Shown here: one piece after another, positions 1-7,885 of the stretch | Numbering within the stretch: position 1 is the stretch's first letter | How the letters are laid out: each line of letters starts with the position of its first letter | NCBI GenBank assembly: GCA_015069365.1 | Contig: SVIT01000006.1 | Coordinates: 1 to 38,850 of the forward strand | Direction of reading: 5' to 3' | Source: Clostridiales bacterium | Lineage (GTDB): Bacteria > Bacillota > Clostridia > Christensenellales > Borkfalkiaceae | DNA: 38,850 nt | Program-made: the position numbers and the translations under genes | The notes under the pieces: generated by a model | Database searches by the model: none | What the model was told of the DNA's origin: nothing | What the model saw: the letters and a program-made list of their open reading frames with translations, nothing else

Positions 1-1
1 G

Positions 2-2697
2 GGTGAAGGTAAGACCCTTGTTTCCACGTTGCCTGCATATTTGAACGCGCTGTCGGGTAAGAGCGTACACATTGTCACTGTCAACGATTATCTTGCAAAA
101 CGTGACGCGGAATGGATGGGTAAAGTGCATAAGTTCATGGGCTTGACCGTCGGTGTTGTCGTACCTGGCATGGAAGACGACGAAAAGAGAGAAGCATACA
201 AATGTGATATCGTATACGGTACGAATAACGAATTCGGTTTCGACTATCTTCGTGATAATCTCAAAACGGATATCACGAAGATGGTTCAGCGTGATTTGAC
301 GTTTGCAATCGTGGACGAAGTCGACTCGATTTTGATCGACGAAGCAAGAACTCCCTTGATCATTTCCGGTAGAGGGGAAAAATCCTCCGATCTTTACGTG
401 CAGGTAGATAAGCTTGTCCGCACTTTCTCGGGCGGTTTCGACGACGAGTTAAAGGACGCGGAAGCGGAAGCGTTGGAAGAGCTTCGCCGCGAGAAGAAAA
501 ATAAGAAAAAGAACAAGCAAAAGGTTGTAGAAGAAGAGGTCGAAGAGGACGAAGAAGAATACGTCGACTACACGCAAATGACCTTGGAAGAACAGGCGAA
601 CTACGAGGCGGAACTGGAGGAAAAGCGCGCGGCGGCTTTGGCGGCGGCACCCGAAGGGAAACGCTCGTTGGCGGCGCAAAAGGATTGGGATTATATCATC
701 AACCGTAAGGATAAGACGGTAGAATTGACGGAAAGCGGTGCGAGAAAGGCAGAAAGATTCTTCCGTATCGACAACATTGCGGAGATTGAACACGCTGATC
801 TCAACCACCACATTCAGCAAGCGTTGAAGGCACATAAACTGTTTAAACTGGACGAAGATTATATTGTCAGCGAAGGCGAAATCGTCATCGTAGACGAATT
901 CACCGGCCGTTTGATGATCGGACGTCGTTATTCGGATGGTTTGCACCAGGCGATTGAGGCGAAAGAAGGGGTTGAGGTACGCAGTGAAAACAAGACGTAT
1001 GCAACCGTTACCTTCCAAAACTATTTCCGTCTGTATTCCAAGCTTTCGGGTATGACGGGTACGGCGAAGACGGAAGAAGCGGAATTTAGAACGATCTATT
1101 CGCTCGACGTAGTAGAGATCCCTACCAACCGTCCCATTCAGCGTGTCGACCAACCAGATATGGTATATTCCACGATCGACGGCAAAAAGCGTGCAATCAT
1201 CAACGAAATTATGCAACGTCACGAAAGCGGTCAACCGATTCTGGTCGGTACGTCTTCTGTTGATAAGTCGGAAGAAATTTCCCGTTTGCTCAAGAGAAAC
1301 GGTATAAAACATAATATTTTGAACGCAAAGAACCACGAACGCGAAGCGGAAATCGTTGCGCAGGCAGGCCGTTTCGGTGCAGTAACTATTTCCACCAACA
1401 TGGCAGGGCGCGGTACCGATATCTTGCTCGGCGGTAATCCCGAATACCTCGCGAAAAAACGTCTTCGTGAAGAGGGGGCACAGCACGAGGATATCGAACT
1501 GGCTACCAGTATGTACATCACGGAAGTAAGCGACGAGATTATGGCGCTCCGTGAAAGATATAAGAAAGTATACGCACACTATAAAAAGGAAACGGATGAA
1601 GAAAAAGAGAAGGTTATTTCCGTTGGCGGTCTTGCATTATCGGTACAGAACGTCACGAATCCCGCCGTATCGACAACCAGTTGCGCGGTCGTGCAGGTCG
1701 TCAAGGGGACGTAGGTATGTCCGTGTTCTTCCTTTCGTTGGAAGACGATTTGGTACTCCGTTTTGGTGGGGAAAGAATGAAATCCTTGTATGCTCTTTTC
1801 AAGATCGACGAGGATACTTGCTTGCAATCCAAGATGCTTTCCCACGGTATCGAAAATGCGCAGAAGAATATCGAGGGTAGAAACTTCGGTATCCGTAAAA
1901 ACGTCTTGCAGTACGACGACGTCATGAACAAACAGCGTTTGGTTATGTACGAAGAACGTATGAACGTACTTCGCGGTGCAGACGTACACGCGCAAGTGCT
2001 CAAATATATTCCCGATTACGTAGCGGAGACTTTGTCTTCAGCGGTCAATGTGGAGGATATGCCCGAACTTTGGAACGAGGCGGAACTCAACGCGGCGTTG
2101 GAAGCAAAAGTATTGCCTGAAGGCACCAACTACGTCACGCGTGAACGTTTGATGAAGTGGGATTACGAGCTTGCGCTTAAGAAGATTACCAGAAAGGTAG
2201 AAAAAGAATACGAAAAGAAGATCGAGGAATTGAAAGAACTCGGCATTGATTTTGGTGCGGTAGAACGTCGAGTGCTCCTTATGACGGTAGACAGAAACTG
2301 GATCGATCACATCGATGCGATGGATCAGCTCCGCAAGGGGATCAGTCTCCGCGCATACGGACAGGTTGACCCCATCATCTCCTACAAGAAGGAAGGGTTT
2401 GATATGTTCGATGAAATGGTAGCGCGTATTCAAAGAACGGTCATCAGTACTTTGCTCAAGGTGAAGATTGAGGCAAGACCTGCACCCGTTCCCATGCAAA
2501 CCGCAAACGCGGCACCCATGTCCGCGGCGAACGGCGCGAACGCGCAGGCAAACGCACAGAATGCGCAGCCTGTAAGACCTGCGTCTGTACGTCCTTTCCG
2601 TAGACAAATGCCCGCGCCTTTGTCGAGTATGTCTTCCTTTAAGTCGGCTCAAGAAAACGCTCAAAAGTCGCAAGAAGAAAATAACGAGAACAAATAA
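2..2697 (+). CDS. secA: Protein translocase ATPase SecA, 5'-truncated by window, one-base frameshift
   Basis: SecA is the ATP-driven motor that pushes preproteins through SecYEG. Reading starts inside the Walker A loop (GEGKT, bases 2-16), so the first ~100 residues lie outside the window. The DEAD-like box ([13 protein letters not shown]), the NBD2 motif [10 protein letters not shown] and, after the shift, [20 protein letters not shown] are all present, followed by the helical scaffold ([15 protein letters not shown]). Frame 2 runs to base 1633 and frame 1 resumes at 1636, so one base is missing. Between NBD1 and the preprotein-binding domain there is a highly charged Lys/Glu insert of about 80 residues (bases ~440-690) absent from the Bacillus protein. 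The C-terminus is Ala/Asn/Gln-rich and lacks the usual Cys-rich zinc motif. prfB follows after 20 bases, the order seen in Bacillus. Identity is certain; whether the frame is truly broken is not. Confidence 0.96.
1631..1636 (+). other. Single-base deletion (frameshift) in secA
   Basis: The upstream frame reads VGGL and then leaves the SecA sequence, ending at an artificial stop at 1714. Moving to the frame that starts at 1636 restores [11 protein letters not shown]. Inserting one T (CTT TGC ATT) would restore a continuous GGLCIIGTER. No X-XXY-YYZ slippery heptamer is present, so programmed frameshifting is unlikely. Assembly error or a real mutation are the choices. Confidence 0.9.
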
Positions 2698-2717
2698 TCA
2701 GGATCAAGGGGTTTTGT

Positions 2718-3815
2718 ATGTTCAAAGCAGATGATTACAGATTAAAAATACAAGGCATGAGAGAGGTGTTGAAAGAGGCGGAATACGCGCTGGATATCGA
2801 ACATCTCCGCCCTCGTCTTGCCGAACTTGAAAAAGAGCAGGAAAACCCCGACGTTTGGCAGGATTTGGAAAAATCCACCAAGATTGGGCGTGAAATTTCT
2901 GCTATACGTAACAAGATTTCCGCTTATGAAAAGGGCGCAACGGCGCTCTCCGACGCGGAAGACGTCATTGATCTTATCGAAGAGACTGAAGACGAGAGCT
3001 TGATTGCGGAGTTGGACGAAATGCTTTCGATCGCCGATAAGGATATCGAAGATATGCGTATCCGCGCGATTTTGAAAGGGCCTTACGACAACCACAATGC
3101 AATGCTTGCTCTCCATGCAGGTGCAGGCGGGACGGAAGCGTGCGACTGGTGTCAGATGCTGTACCGTATGTATTGCCGTTATTGTGAAAAGATGGGCTTT
3201 AAGGTCTACGAATTAGACCGCGAAGCAGGGGACGGCGCAGGTTTTAAGAGTGTGGATTTCCGTGTGGAAGGTGAAAACGCATACGGGTATTTGAAAGCGG
3301 AGATGGGGGTACATCGTTTGGTACGTATTTCCCCGTTCGACGCGAACAAACGCCGTCAGACTTCGTTCTGTTCGCTCGAGGTTATGCCTGAGGTTGAGGA
3401 CGACAACGAAGTAGAGATCAACGACGACGATATTCGTATTGATATTTACCACTCGGGCGGTGCAGGCGGACAAAACGTAAACAAGGTTGCCTCTGCCGTT
3501 CGTATCACGCACTTCCCGACGGGTATCGTGGTACAGTGTCAAAACGAACGTTCCCAGCTCCAGAACAAAGCAATGTGTTTTAACATGCTGCGCTCGAAAC
3601 TCTTGGAAAAGAAGATCGAACAGCGCCAGGCGGAAGCGGCGGCGATGAAAGGGGACGTGAAGAAAATTGAATGGGGCGCGCAGATCCGTTCTTACGTGTT
3701 CTGTCCGTACACCCTTGCAAAAGATCATCGTACGGGATACGAGAAAGGGGATATTCAGGCGGTCATGGACGGGGATATCCACGGTTTCGTAATTGATTAT
3801 TTGAAAAAAGCATAA
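2718..3815 (+). CDS. prfB: Peptide chain release factor 2 (RF2)
   Basis: RF2 ends translation at UGA and UAA by hydrolysing peptidyl-tRNA. The 365-residue protein carries the SPF stop-codon recognition tripeptide (RISPFDANKRR) and the catalytic GGQ loop (SGGAGGQNVNKV), so it is RF2 and not RF1. The ATG is 7 bases after an AAGGGG ribosome site. The autoregulatory +1 frameshift that most bacterial prfB genes carry near codon 25 is absent: the frame is open through EAEYALDIEHLRP. It lies directly after secA, probably in the same transcript, and is closed by a hairpin terminator. Confidence 0.97.
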   Translation: MFKADDYRLKIQGMREVLKEAEYALDIEHLRPRLAELEKEQENPDVWQDLEKSTKIGREISAIRNKISAYEKGATALSDAEDVIDLIEETEDESLIAELDEMLSIADKDIEDMRIRAILKGPYDNHNAMLALHAGAGGTEACDWCQMLYRMYCRYCEKMGFKVYELDREAGDGAGFKSVDFRVEGENAYGYLKAEMGVHRLVRISPFDANKRRQTSFCSLEVMPEVEDDNEVEINDDDIRIDIYHSGGAGGQNVNKVASAVRITHFPTGIVVQCQNERSQLQNKAMCFNMLRSKLLEKKIEQRQAEAAAMKGDVKKIEWGAQIRSYVFCPYTLAKDHRTGYEKGDIQAVMDGDIHGFVIDYLKKA

Positions 3816-3816
3816 T

Positions 3817-3843
3817 AAAAGGGGCGGTATACCGCCCTTTTTG
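3817..3843 (+). terminator. Rho-independent terminator after prfB
   Basis: GGGCGGTATACCGCCC (3822-3837) is a perfect palindrome preceded by an A run and followed by TTTTT. It closes the secA-prfB transcript. No clear promoter lies between it and tsaD at 3856, so some read-through or a promoter inside prfB must feed tsaD. Confidence 0.85.
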
Positions 3844-3855
3844 TAGGTTAGAAAT

Positions 3856-4941
3856 ATGTACAATCCTTTAGAAAACATAGACCTTCATAAACCCGAGCCG
3901 ATCATTCTCGGGATAGAATCCTCTTGCGACGAAACGGCGGCGGCTGTGATCAAGGGGAGAAAAATTCTGTCCGACGAAATTGCCTCTTCCGCGAGTTTGC
4001 AGGCGGAATATGGCGGCGTTGTTCCAGAACTTGCCTCTCGCGCCCATACGGACGAAGTGGCGAAAGTGGTGGAACGCGCGGTGAAGAATGCAGGGATCAC
4101 CTATGCCGATATCGACGCGGTAGCGGTGACGTATGGTGCTGGGCTGTTAGGGGCGCTCCTTGTCGGCGTGTCCTTTGCTAAGGCGTTTGCGTACGCTTTG
4201 AACAAGCCGTTGATCGCGGTCAACCATATCCGCGGACATCTTGCGGCGGCGTATTTGGATTCGCCCGATTTACAGCCACCCTTTGTGACGTTGCTTGCCA
4301 GTGGCGGGCATACGGCGATTTTGTATGCAAAGTCAGAAAGTGAGTTCGAGATACTCGGGGCGACGTTAGACGATGCGGCAGGCGAGGCGTTTGATAAGGT
4401 TGCGAGGGTGCTTGGCTTGAAATATCCTGGCGGCCCGCATATTGAGCGCACGGCGCAAGAGGGGGAAGCGAACGTACCGATGCCTAAGATGTTGAAAGGT
4501 GGCGGCGGTTATAATTTTTCGTACAGCGGCTTGAAGACTGCGGTCATCAATTACTGTCATACGAAAGACCAGAAAGGCGAAAGTTATTCCAAGGCGGACG
4601 TAGCGGCTTCTTTCCAGAGTGCGGCAGTAGACGTTTTGGTGGAAAAGACTGTGGCGGCGGCGAAAGAAAAGGGGGTGGCTACGGTCACCGTTGGCGGCGG
4701 CGTTGCTGCAAACGGATATTTAAGGAGCAGTCTGCAATCGGCGTGTAAAAAGGCAGGGTTACGGTTGATTTTGCCTGAAAAACGGTACTGTACGGACAAT
4801 GCCGCGATGATTGCGTCCGAGGGCTTGGTGCAATACAGGTTAGGGAATTTTGCGAAGATGGATTTGACGGCGAAGGCGTCCATTCCATTAGCGGCGACCT
4901 TAGAAACGGTGCAAAGCCGTGCCGCAAAATCTGAGAAATAA
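3856..4941 (+). CDS. tsaD: tRNA N6-threonylcarbamoyladenosine synthase subunit TsaD
   Basis: TsaD transfers the threonylcarbamoyl group to A37 of ANN-decoding tRNAs, working with TsaB and TsaE (neither is in the window). The ASKHA-type fold is seen from the N-terminal ILGIESSCDETAAAVI, the metal-binding NHIRGH motif (around residue 117), LLASGGHTAI and the C-terminal GGGVAANGYLR. Length of 361 residues is slightly long because of an N-terminal extension of about 15 residues before ILGIESSCDET. The gene is followed 9 bases later by a membrane permease with its own ribosome site. Confidence 0.97.
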   Translation: MYNPLENIDLHKPEPIILGIESSCDETAAAVIKGRKILSDEIASSASLQAEYGGVVPELASRAHTDEVAKVVERAVKNAGITYADIDAVAVTYGAGLLGALLVGVSFAKAFAYALNKPLIAVNHIRGHLAAAYLDSPDLQPPFVTLLASGGHTAILYAKSESEFEILGATLDDAAGEAFDKVARVLGLKYPGGPHIERTAQEGEANVPMPKMLKGGGGYNFSYSGLKTAVINYCHTKDQKGESYSKADVAASFQSAAVDVLVEKTVAAAKEKGVATVTVGGGVAANGYLRSSLQSACKKAGLRLILPEKRYCTDNAAMIASEGLVQYRLGNFAKMDLTAKASIPLAATLETVQSRAAKSEK

Positions 4942-4950
4942 GAGGGAACA

Positions 4951-5898
4951 ATGTTTTTTGAGCACTTTTGGGAATTTATCCTGCATGCAATCGAGGACAC
5001 TTTGCCGCTTTTGCCGTGGATCTTGCTTATCTATCTTTTGATAGAGTTGCTTGAAAGTAAGGCAGACCTTAGCAAGGTGAACCGTTTTGGCGGTAAGATG
5101 GGGCCTCTCGTCGGTTCGGCGACGGGGTTGATTCCGCAATGCGGATTTTCCGTTATGGCGGCAAAGCTGTTTGAACAAAAATACATCACCATAGGCACGT
5201 TGCTTGCAATCTTTATGGCGACCAGTGACGAAGCGTTTATTTTGATGCTTTCTTCGGGGCAGGGCGCTGTATGGGTACTGCCTATGCTGGGGGTAAAAAT
5301 TGCCGTCGGCGTATCGGTTGGATATGCTGTGGATTTCATTGCAAATAGAATAGGTAGGGGGCAGGTATGCGCTGAAATCCCTTCCGATTACGAAAAAGAG
5401 CCGAAAACTGCGCATGAAATGTTCATTCGGCAGTACCTCAATGAAAAGGACGTAGAGGTAAAATGTTCTTGCGGGCGTTCGCATAAGGACGATTCGCCTT
5501 GGAAAAAATACTGCTACTATCCCATTCTGCATACCTTAAAAGTGGCTGCGTTTATCTTCCTTGTCAACTTCGTTTTGACGGCGATTATACATTCGGTCGG
5601 GGAAGAAGTGTTCGTAGAGTTTATGCATAGAAATCGTTTCCTGCAGCCGTTTATCACCAGCATGATCGGTTTGATCCCTAACTGTGCGTCCAGTGTTGTG
5701 ATCACGGAGACCTTCCTTGTCGGGGGGATCACGTTCGGGTCGTGTGCGGCAGGATTGTGTGCCAACGCAGGTATGGGTTTTGTAGTGCTTTTGAAAAATG
5801 TGCGTCAATGGAAACGCAACGTTATTTTAATCGCAATTTGCTACGGCGTATCCGTTTTGGTGGGGATTTTGTTGAATATTTTCCCGATTATCATTTAA
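4951..5898 (+). CDS. Putative heavy-metal (manganese/arsenic-type) efflux permease, DUF2899/ArsP_2-like
   Basis: A 315-residue integral membrane protein made of two related halves. Each half carries a similar signature: GLIPQCGFSVMAAKLF in the first and GLIPNCASSVVITETF in the second, joined by a hydrophilic loop holding CSCGRSH. This internal repeat with GLIPxC motifs is typical of the DUF2899 family (putative 10-TM heavy-metal exporters). The Cys/His cluster in the loop could bind metal, which is inference. The ribosome site AGAGGGA precedes the ATG and the gene sits 9 bases after tsaD. Substrate is not determined. Confidence 0.75.
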   Translation: MFFEHFWEFILHAIEDTLPLLPWILLIYLLIELLESKADLSKVNRFGGKMGPLVGSATGLIPQCGFSVMAAKLFEQKYITIGTLLAIFMATSDEAFILMLSSGQGAVWVLPMLGVKIAVGVSVGYAVDFIANRIGRGQVCAEIPSDYEKEPKTAHEMFIRQYLNEKDVEVKCSCGRSHKDDSPWKKYCYYPILHTLKVAAFIFLVNFVLTAIIHSVGEEVFVEFMHRNRFLQPFITSMIGLIPNCASSVVITETFLVGGITFGSCAAGLCANAGMGFVVLLKNVRQWKRNVILIAICYGVSVLVGILLNIFPIII

Positions 5899-5905
5899 AA
5901 ATGCA

Positions 5906-5937
5906 CGCCTCCGTTTGAAAAAGCGGAGGTTGTGTTA
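5906..5937 (+). terminator. Hairpin terminator after the permease gene
   Basis: CCTCCGTTT (5909-5917) pairs with AAGCGGAGG (5922-5930) with one G-U pair, followed by the weak T-rich tail TTGTGTT. Confidence 0.6.
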
Positions 5938-5975
5938 TAAATAAGTATAGAAATTTTGCTCTGCGGAGGAAAAAT

Positions 5976-6284
5976 ATGGAACAAGTAAACGTTTTAGGAC
6001 ATACGGACGGCGTGTTAAAGATCGCTCTTTCGGGGGATATTGATCTTGGCAATGCGGAGGCTTTTTATGCGGAAGTGAATACTGCGTACAGTGTTGCGCC
6101 TGCCGATATTTTATTTGATTGCGAGGGTTTGAACTTTATCGACAGCACTACGCTGGGGACCTTTGTGAAAATTTTGAAAGAGGTAAAGGCGAACGGGCAT
6201 ACCTTGCGCCTTTGCAATTTGCAGCCGAAGATTAAAAAGCTGTTTTTGATCTGTTCGTTGGATTCGCTGATGGAGATTGCCTGA
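5976..6284 (+). CDS. Anti-sigma factor antagonist (STAS domain, SpoIIAA/RsbV-like)
   Basis: A 102-residue STAS protein. In partner-switching systems such a protein, when unphosphorylated, binds the anti-sigma kinase and frees the sigma factor. The phosphorylatable loop is visible as FIDSTTLGT (around residues 50-58), equivalent to the DSSGLG loop of SpoIIAA and RsbV. A strong ribosome site (TGCGGAGGA) precedes the ATG. It is the first gene of a tight four-gene cluster, two bases from the next start. Whether it serves stress or development cannot be told from sequence. Confidence 0.88.
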   Translation: MEQVNVLGHTDGVLKIALSGDIDLGNAEAFYAEVNTAYSVAPADILFDCEGLNFIDSTTLGTFVKILKEVKANGHTLRLCNLQPKIKKLFLICSLDSLMEIA

Positions 6285-6285
6285 T

Positions 6286-6642
6286 ATGAAAAAATTTTCT
6301 GTAACCCTGCCTTTGACGGGGGAATATCTGACAACGATACGTTTGACGACGGGCGGATTGTGTTCCCTCGTCGGCTTCGACGTGGATTTTGCCGAGGACT
6401 ATAAGGTGTGTGTCACTGAGAGTCTTTTGATCTTGAAAAGGAACGGTTATACTACGGCGACGATTGATTTTTCCGTGGGAGAAGCGCTTAGTTGTGTTGT
6501 TTTGGGAAAGGAACGGAACGGGCAAAAAGAGGATGCGGCGGAGGATGAAATTTCGCGCGCGTTGCTTTCAGCGTTGCTTGGAACAGTGGATATTCAGACG
6601 GACGAAAACGGCGAAACGTATAAAATTGCATTTGAAGGGTAA
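6286..6642 (+). CDS. Degenerate anti-sigma kinase-like protein (HATPase fold, N-box lost)
   Basis: The 118-residue product has the layout of SpoIIAB/RsbW: an N-terminal strand (SVTLPLTGEYLTTIRLTTGGL), a helix matching the N-box region and a C-terminal ALLGTVDIQTDENGETYKI that resembles the family end. However, where the family has E-x-x-x-N, this protein has ESLLIL with no Asn, and no DxGxG box is visible. It therefore probably does not bind ATP normally. The start chosen is the ATG at 6286, one base after the stop of the STAS gene. Its place between antagonist and sigma gene is where rsbW or spoIIAB usually sits. Assignment is by position and remote similarity. Confidence 0.6.
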   Translation: MKKFSVTLPLTGEYLTTIRLTTGGLCSLVGFDVDFAEDYKVCVTESLLILKRNGYTTATIDFSVGEALSCVVLGKERNGQKEDAAEDEISRALLSALLGTVDIQTDENGETYKIAFEG

Positions 6643-6644
6643 CG

Positions 6645-7376
6645 ATGACGGAAGAAAGGATGGACGCGCTGTTTCAGCGCTACAAAGAGACGGGCGATAT
6701 TCGTATACGTAACGAGATTGCCGAGAAATATCTCTACATAGCCGATATCCTTGCAAAGAAGTTCTTAGGAAGAGGGGTTGAGTACGACGACTTGAAACAG
6801 GTCGCCGCGTTTGCGCTTATACGCGGTATCGATCGCTTTGATCCCGACCTTGGTATGCAGTTTACGACCTTTATCACGCCGACAATTACGGGGGAAATCA
6901 AGAATTATTTCCGCGATAAATCCCGTATGGTAAAGCTACCCCGCCGTCTTGGCGAGATTAGTGCGGCGGTGCGTAATTTTTCCGCTGATTATGAGGCAAA
7001 GAATGGGGTAAAACCCAATGTATTGACGATAGTGGATGCGTTAGGATTAACGGAAGAAGAAGTGGTACGCGCGCTGGAAATCGGCGGTACGGTTTCTTTG
7101 GACGGTATGGCGAGCACTGATGACGAGGGGGATAAATCCCTTTACGCGTTACTTGCCAGCGGTGAAGAGGGGTATGAGAATTTTGAGTTGAAAGAGACTC
7201 TGCGCGCAGCGATGCGTGATTTTACGGAGACTGAGCAGGCTTTGATCAAATATCGCTACGTAGACGAGCTGTCGCAGAGCGAAACCGCAAAGCGTTTGGG
7301 TGTTTCTCAGATGTTTATTTCCCGAATGGAAAGAAAGCTGTTGGGGAAACTGAAAGAAATTTTGCAAGATATTTAA
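6645..7376 (+). CDS. RNA polymerase sigma factor of the SigB/SigF/SigG group
   Basis: A 243-residue sigma-70 family protein. Region 2 is visible as DDLKQVAAFALIRGIDRFDP followed by FTTFITPTITGEIKNYFRDK, and region 3 starts with PRRLGE. Region 4 ends in the HTH around QSETAKRLGVSQMFISRMERK. This pattern matches SigB (stress) and SigF/SigG (sporulation) of Bacillus. The ATG at 6645 is two bases after the previous stop; an internal ATG at 6660 is an alternative. The flanking partner-switching genes indicate control by protein binding. A stress role is favoured only because no sporulation genes are nearby. Confidence 0.9.
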   Translation: MTEERMDALFQRYKETGDIRIRNEIAEKYLYIADILAKKFLGRGVEYDDLKQVAAFALIRGIDRFDPDLGMQFTTFITPTITGEIKNYFRDKSRMVKLPRRLGEISAAVRNFSADYEAKNGVKPNVLTIVDALGLTEEEVVRALEIGGTVSLDGMASTDDEGDKSLYALLASGEEGYENFELKETLRAAMRDFTETEQALIKYRYVDELSQSETAKRLGVSQMFISRMERKLLGKLKEILQDI

Positions 7377-7411
7377 GAAAGTATTTGTCTGAAAGGCAAA
7401 AGGAGACGCAG

Positions 7412-7774
7412 ATGTTTTTCAAGGTGAAAAATTATGCGACCATGCAGACGGCGCTGGACGAATTATGCGCGTTTCTGACCGAGAGTGGAATCCCGCAGGA
7501 GTTGGTCTTTGACAGCAAGCTAATCGCGTGCGAGTTGTTGGGGAACGTGCTGAAATATACTGGTGGGGAGTCGGGATTGCATGGCGAAATAAAAGACGGT
7601 TATATCGGGTTGAAGATACTTTCCGAGCGGTATTTTGCCTTGCCTGAAAAGATTGTTTGCTCGGACGTTTTATGTGAGAGCGGTAGAGGATTGTTTTTGG
7701 TTAACAAGCTTTGTGACGGCAGAATCATTTCTGACGAGGAAGGGATCAAGGTTCTGTTAAAAATAGACAAATAA
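7412..7774 (+). CDS. Anti-sigma factor / serine kinase-like ATP-binding protein (HATPase_c_2 type)
   Basis: A 120-residue protein with an N-box in KLIACELLGNVLKYTGG (E and N retained) and a G2-like box ESGRGLFLVNKLCD, the marks of the RsbW/SpoIIAB/ serine-kinase anti-sigma group. The middle D-x-G-x-G box is not clear. The start at 7412 is chosen because AAAAGGAGA lies 6 bases upstream; the frame is open further upstream to 7385 without a ribosome site. Placing the better-preserved kinase after the sigma gene is unusual, since rsbW and spoIIAB precede it. It probably holds the sigma factor or phosphorylates the STAS protein. Confidence 0.72.
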   Translation: MFFKVKNYATMQTALDELCAFLTESGIPQELVFDSKLIACELLGNVLKYTGGESGLHGEIKDGYIGLKILSERYFALPEKIVCSDVLCESGRGLFLVNKLCDGRIISDEEGIKVLLKIDK

Positions 7775-7778
7775 AAAA

Positions 7779-7812
7779 GACGAGTGCTATGAAAACTGCG
7801 CTCGCCTTTTAT
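7779..7812 (+). terminator. Terminator of the sigma operon
   Basis: GACGAGTGC (7779-7787) pairs with GCGCTCGCC (7798-7806) with one mismatch and one G-U pair, followed by TTTTATTTA. Confidence 0.7.
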
Positions 7813-7832
7813 TTATATAGTAGGATAACAAG

Positions 7833-7860
7833 AAACGCCGACCGTAAAGGTCGGCGTTTT
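7833..7860 (-). terminator. Terminator between convergent genes
   Basis: AAACGCCGACC (7833-7843) and GGTCGGCGTTT (7849-7859) form a perfect 11-bp stem with a five-base loop. It sits between the sigma operon and the convergent membrane-protein gene and can act on either strand. Confidence 0.8.
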
Positions 7861-7885
7861 ATAACTTCAAGAGAATCCGTAATGA

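Noticed and set aside
449..1579. 376-codon open frame antisense to secA
   Set aside because: Shadow of secA, no supporting signals.
1631..1714. Programmed ribosomal frameshift in secA
   Set aside because: No slippery heptamer and no such mechanism known for secA; a lost base explains it more simply.
5976..7376. True spoIIA (sporulation) operon
   Set aside because: The sigma factor could be SigF, but the kinase in the spoIIAB position is degenerate and no other sporulation gene is nearby, so a specific sporulation call is not justified.
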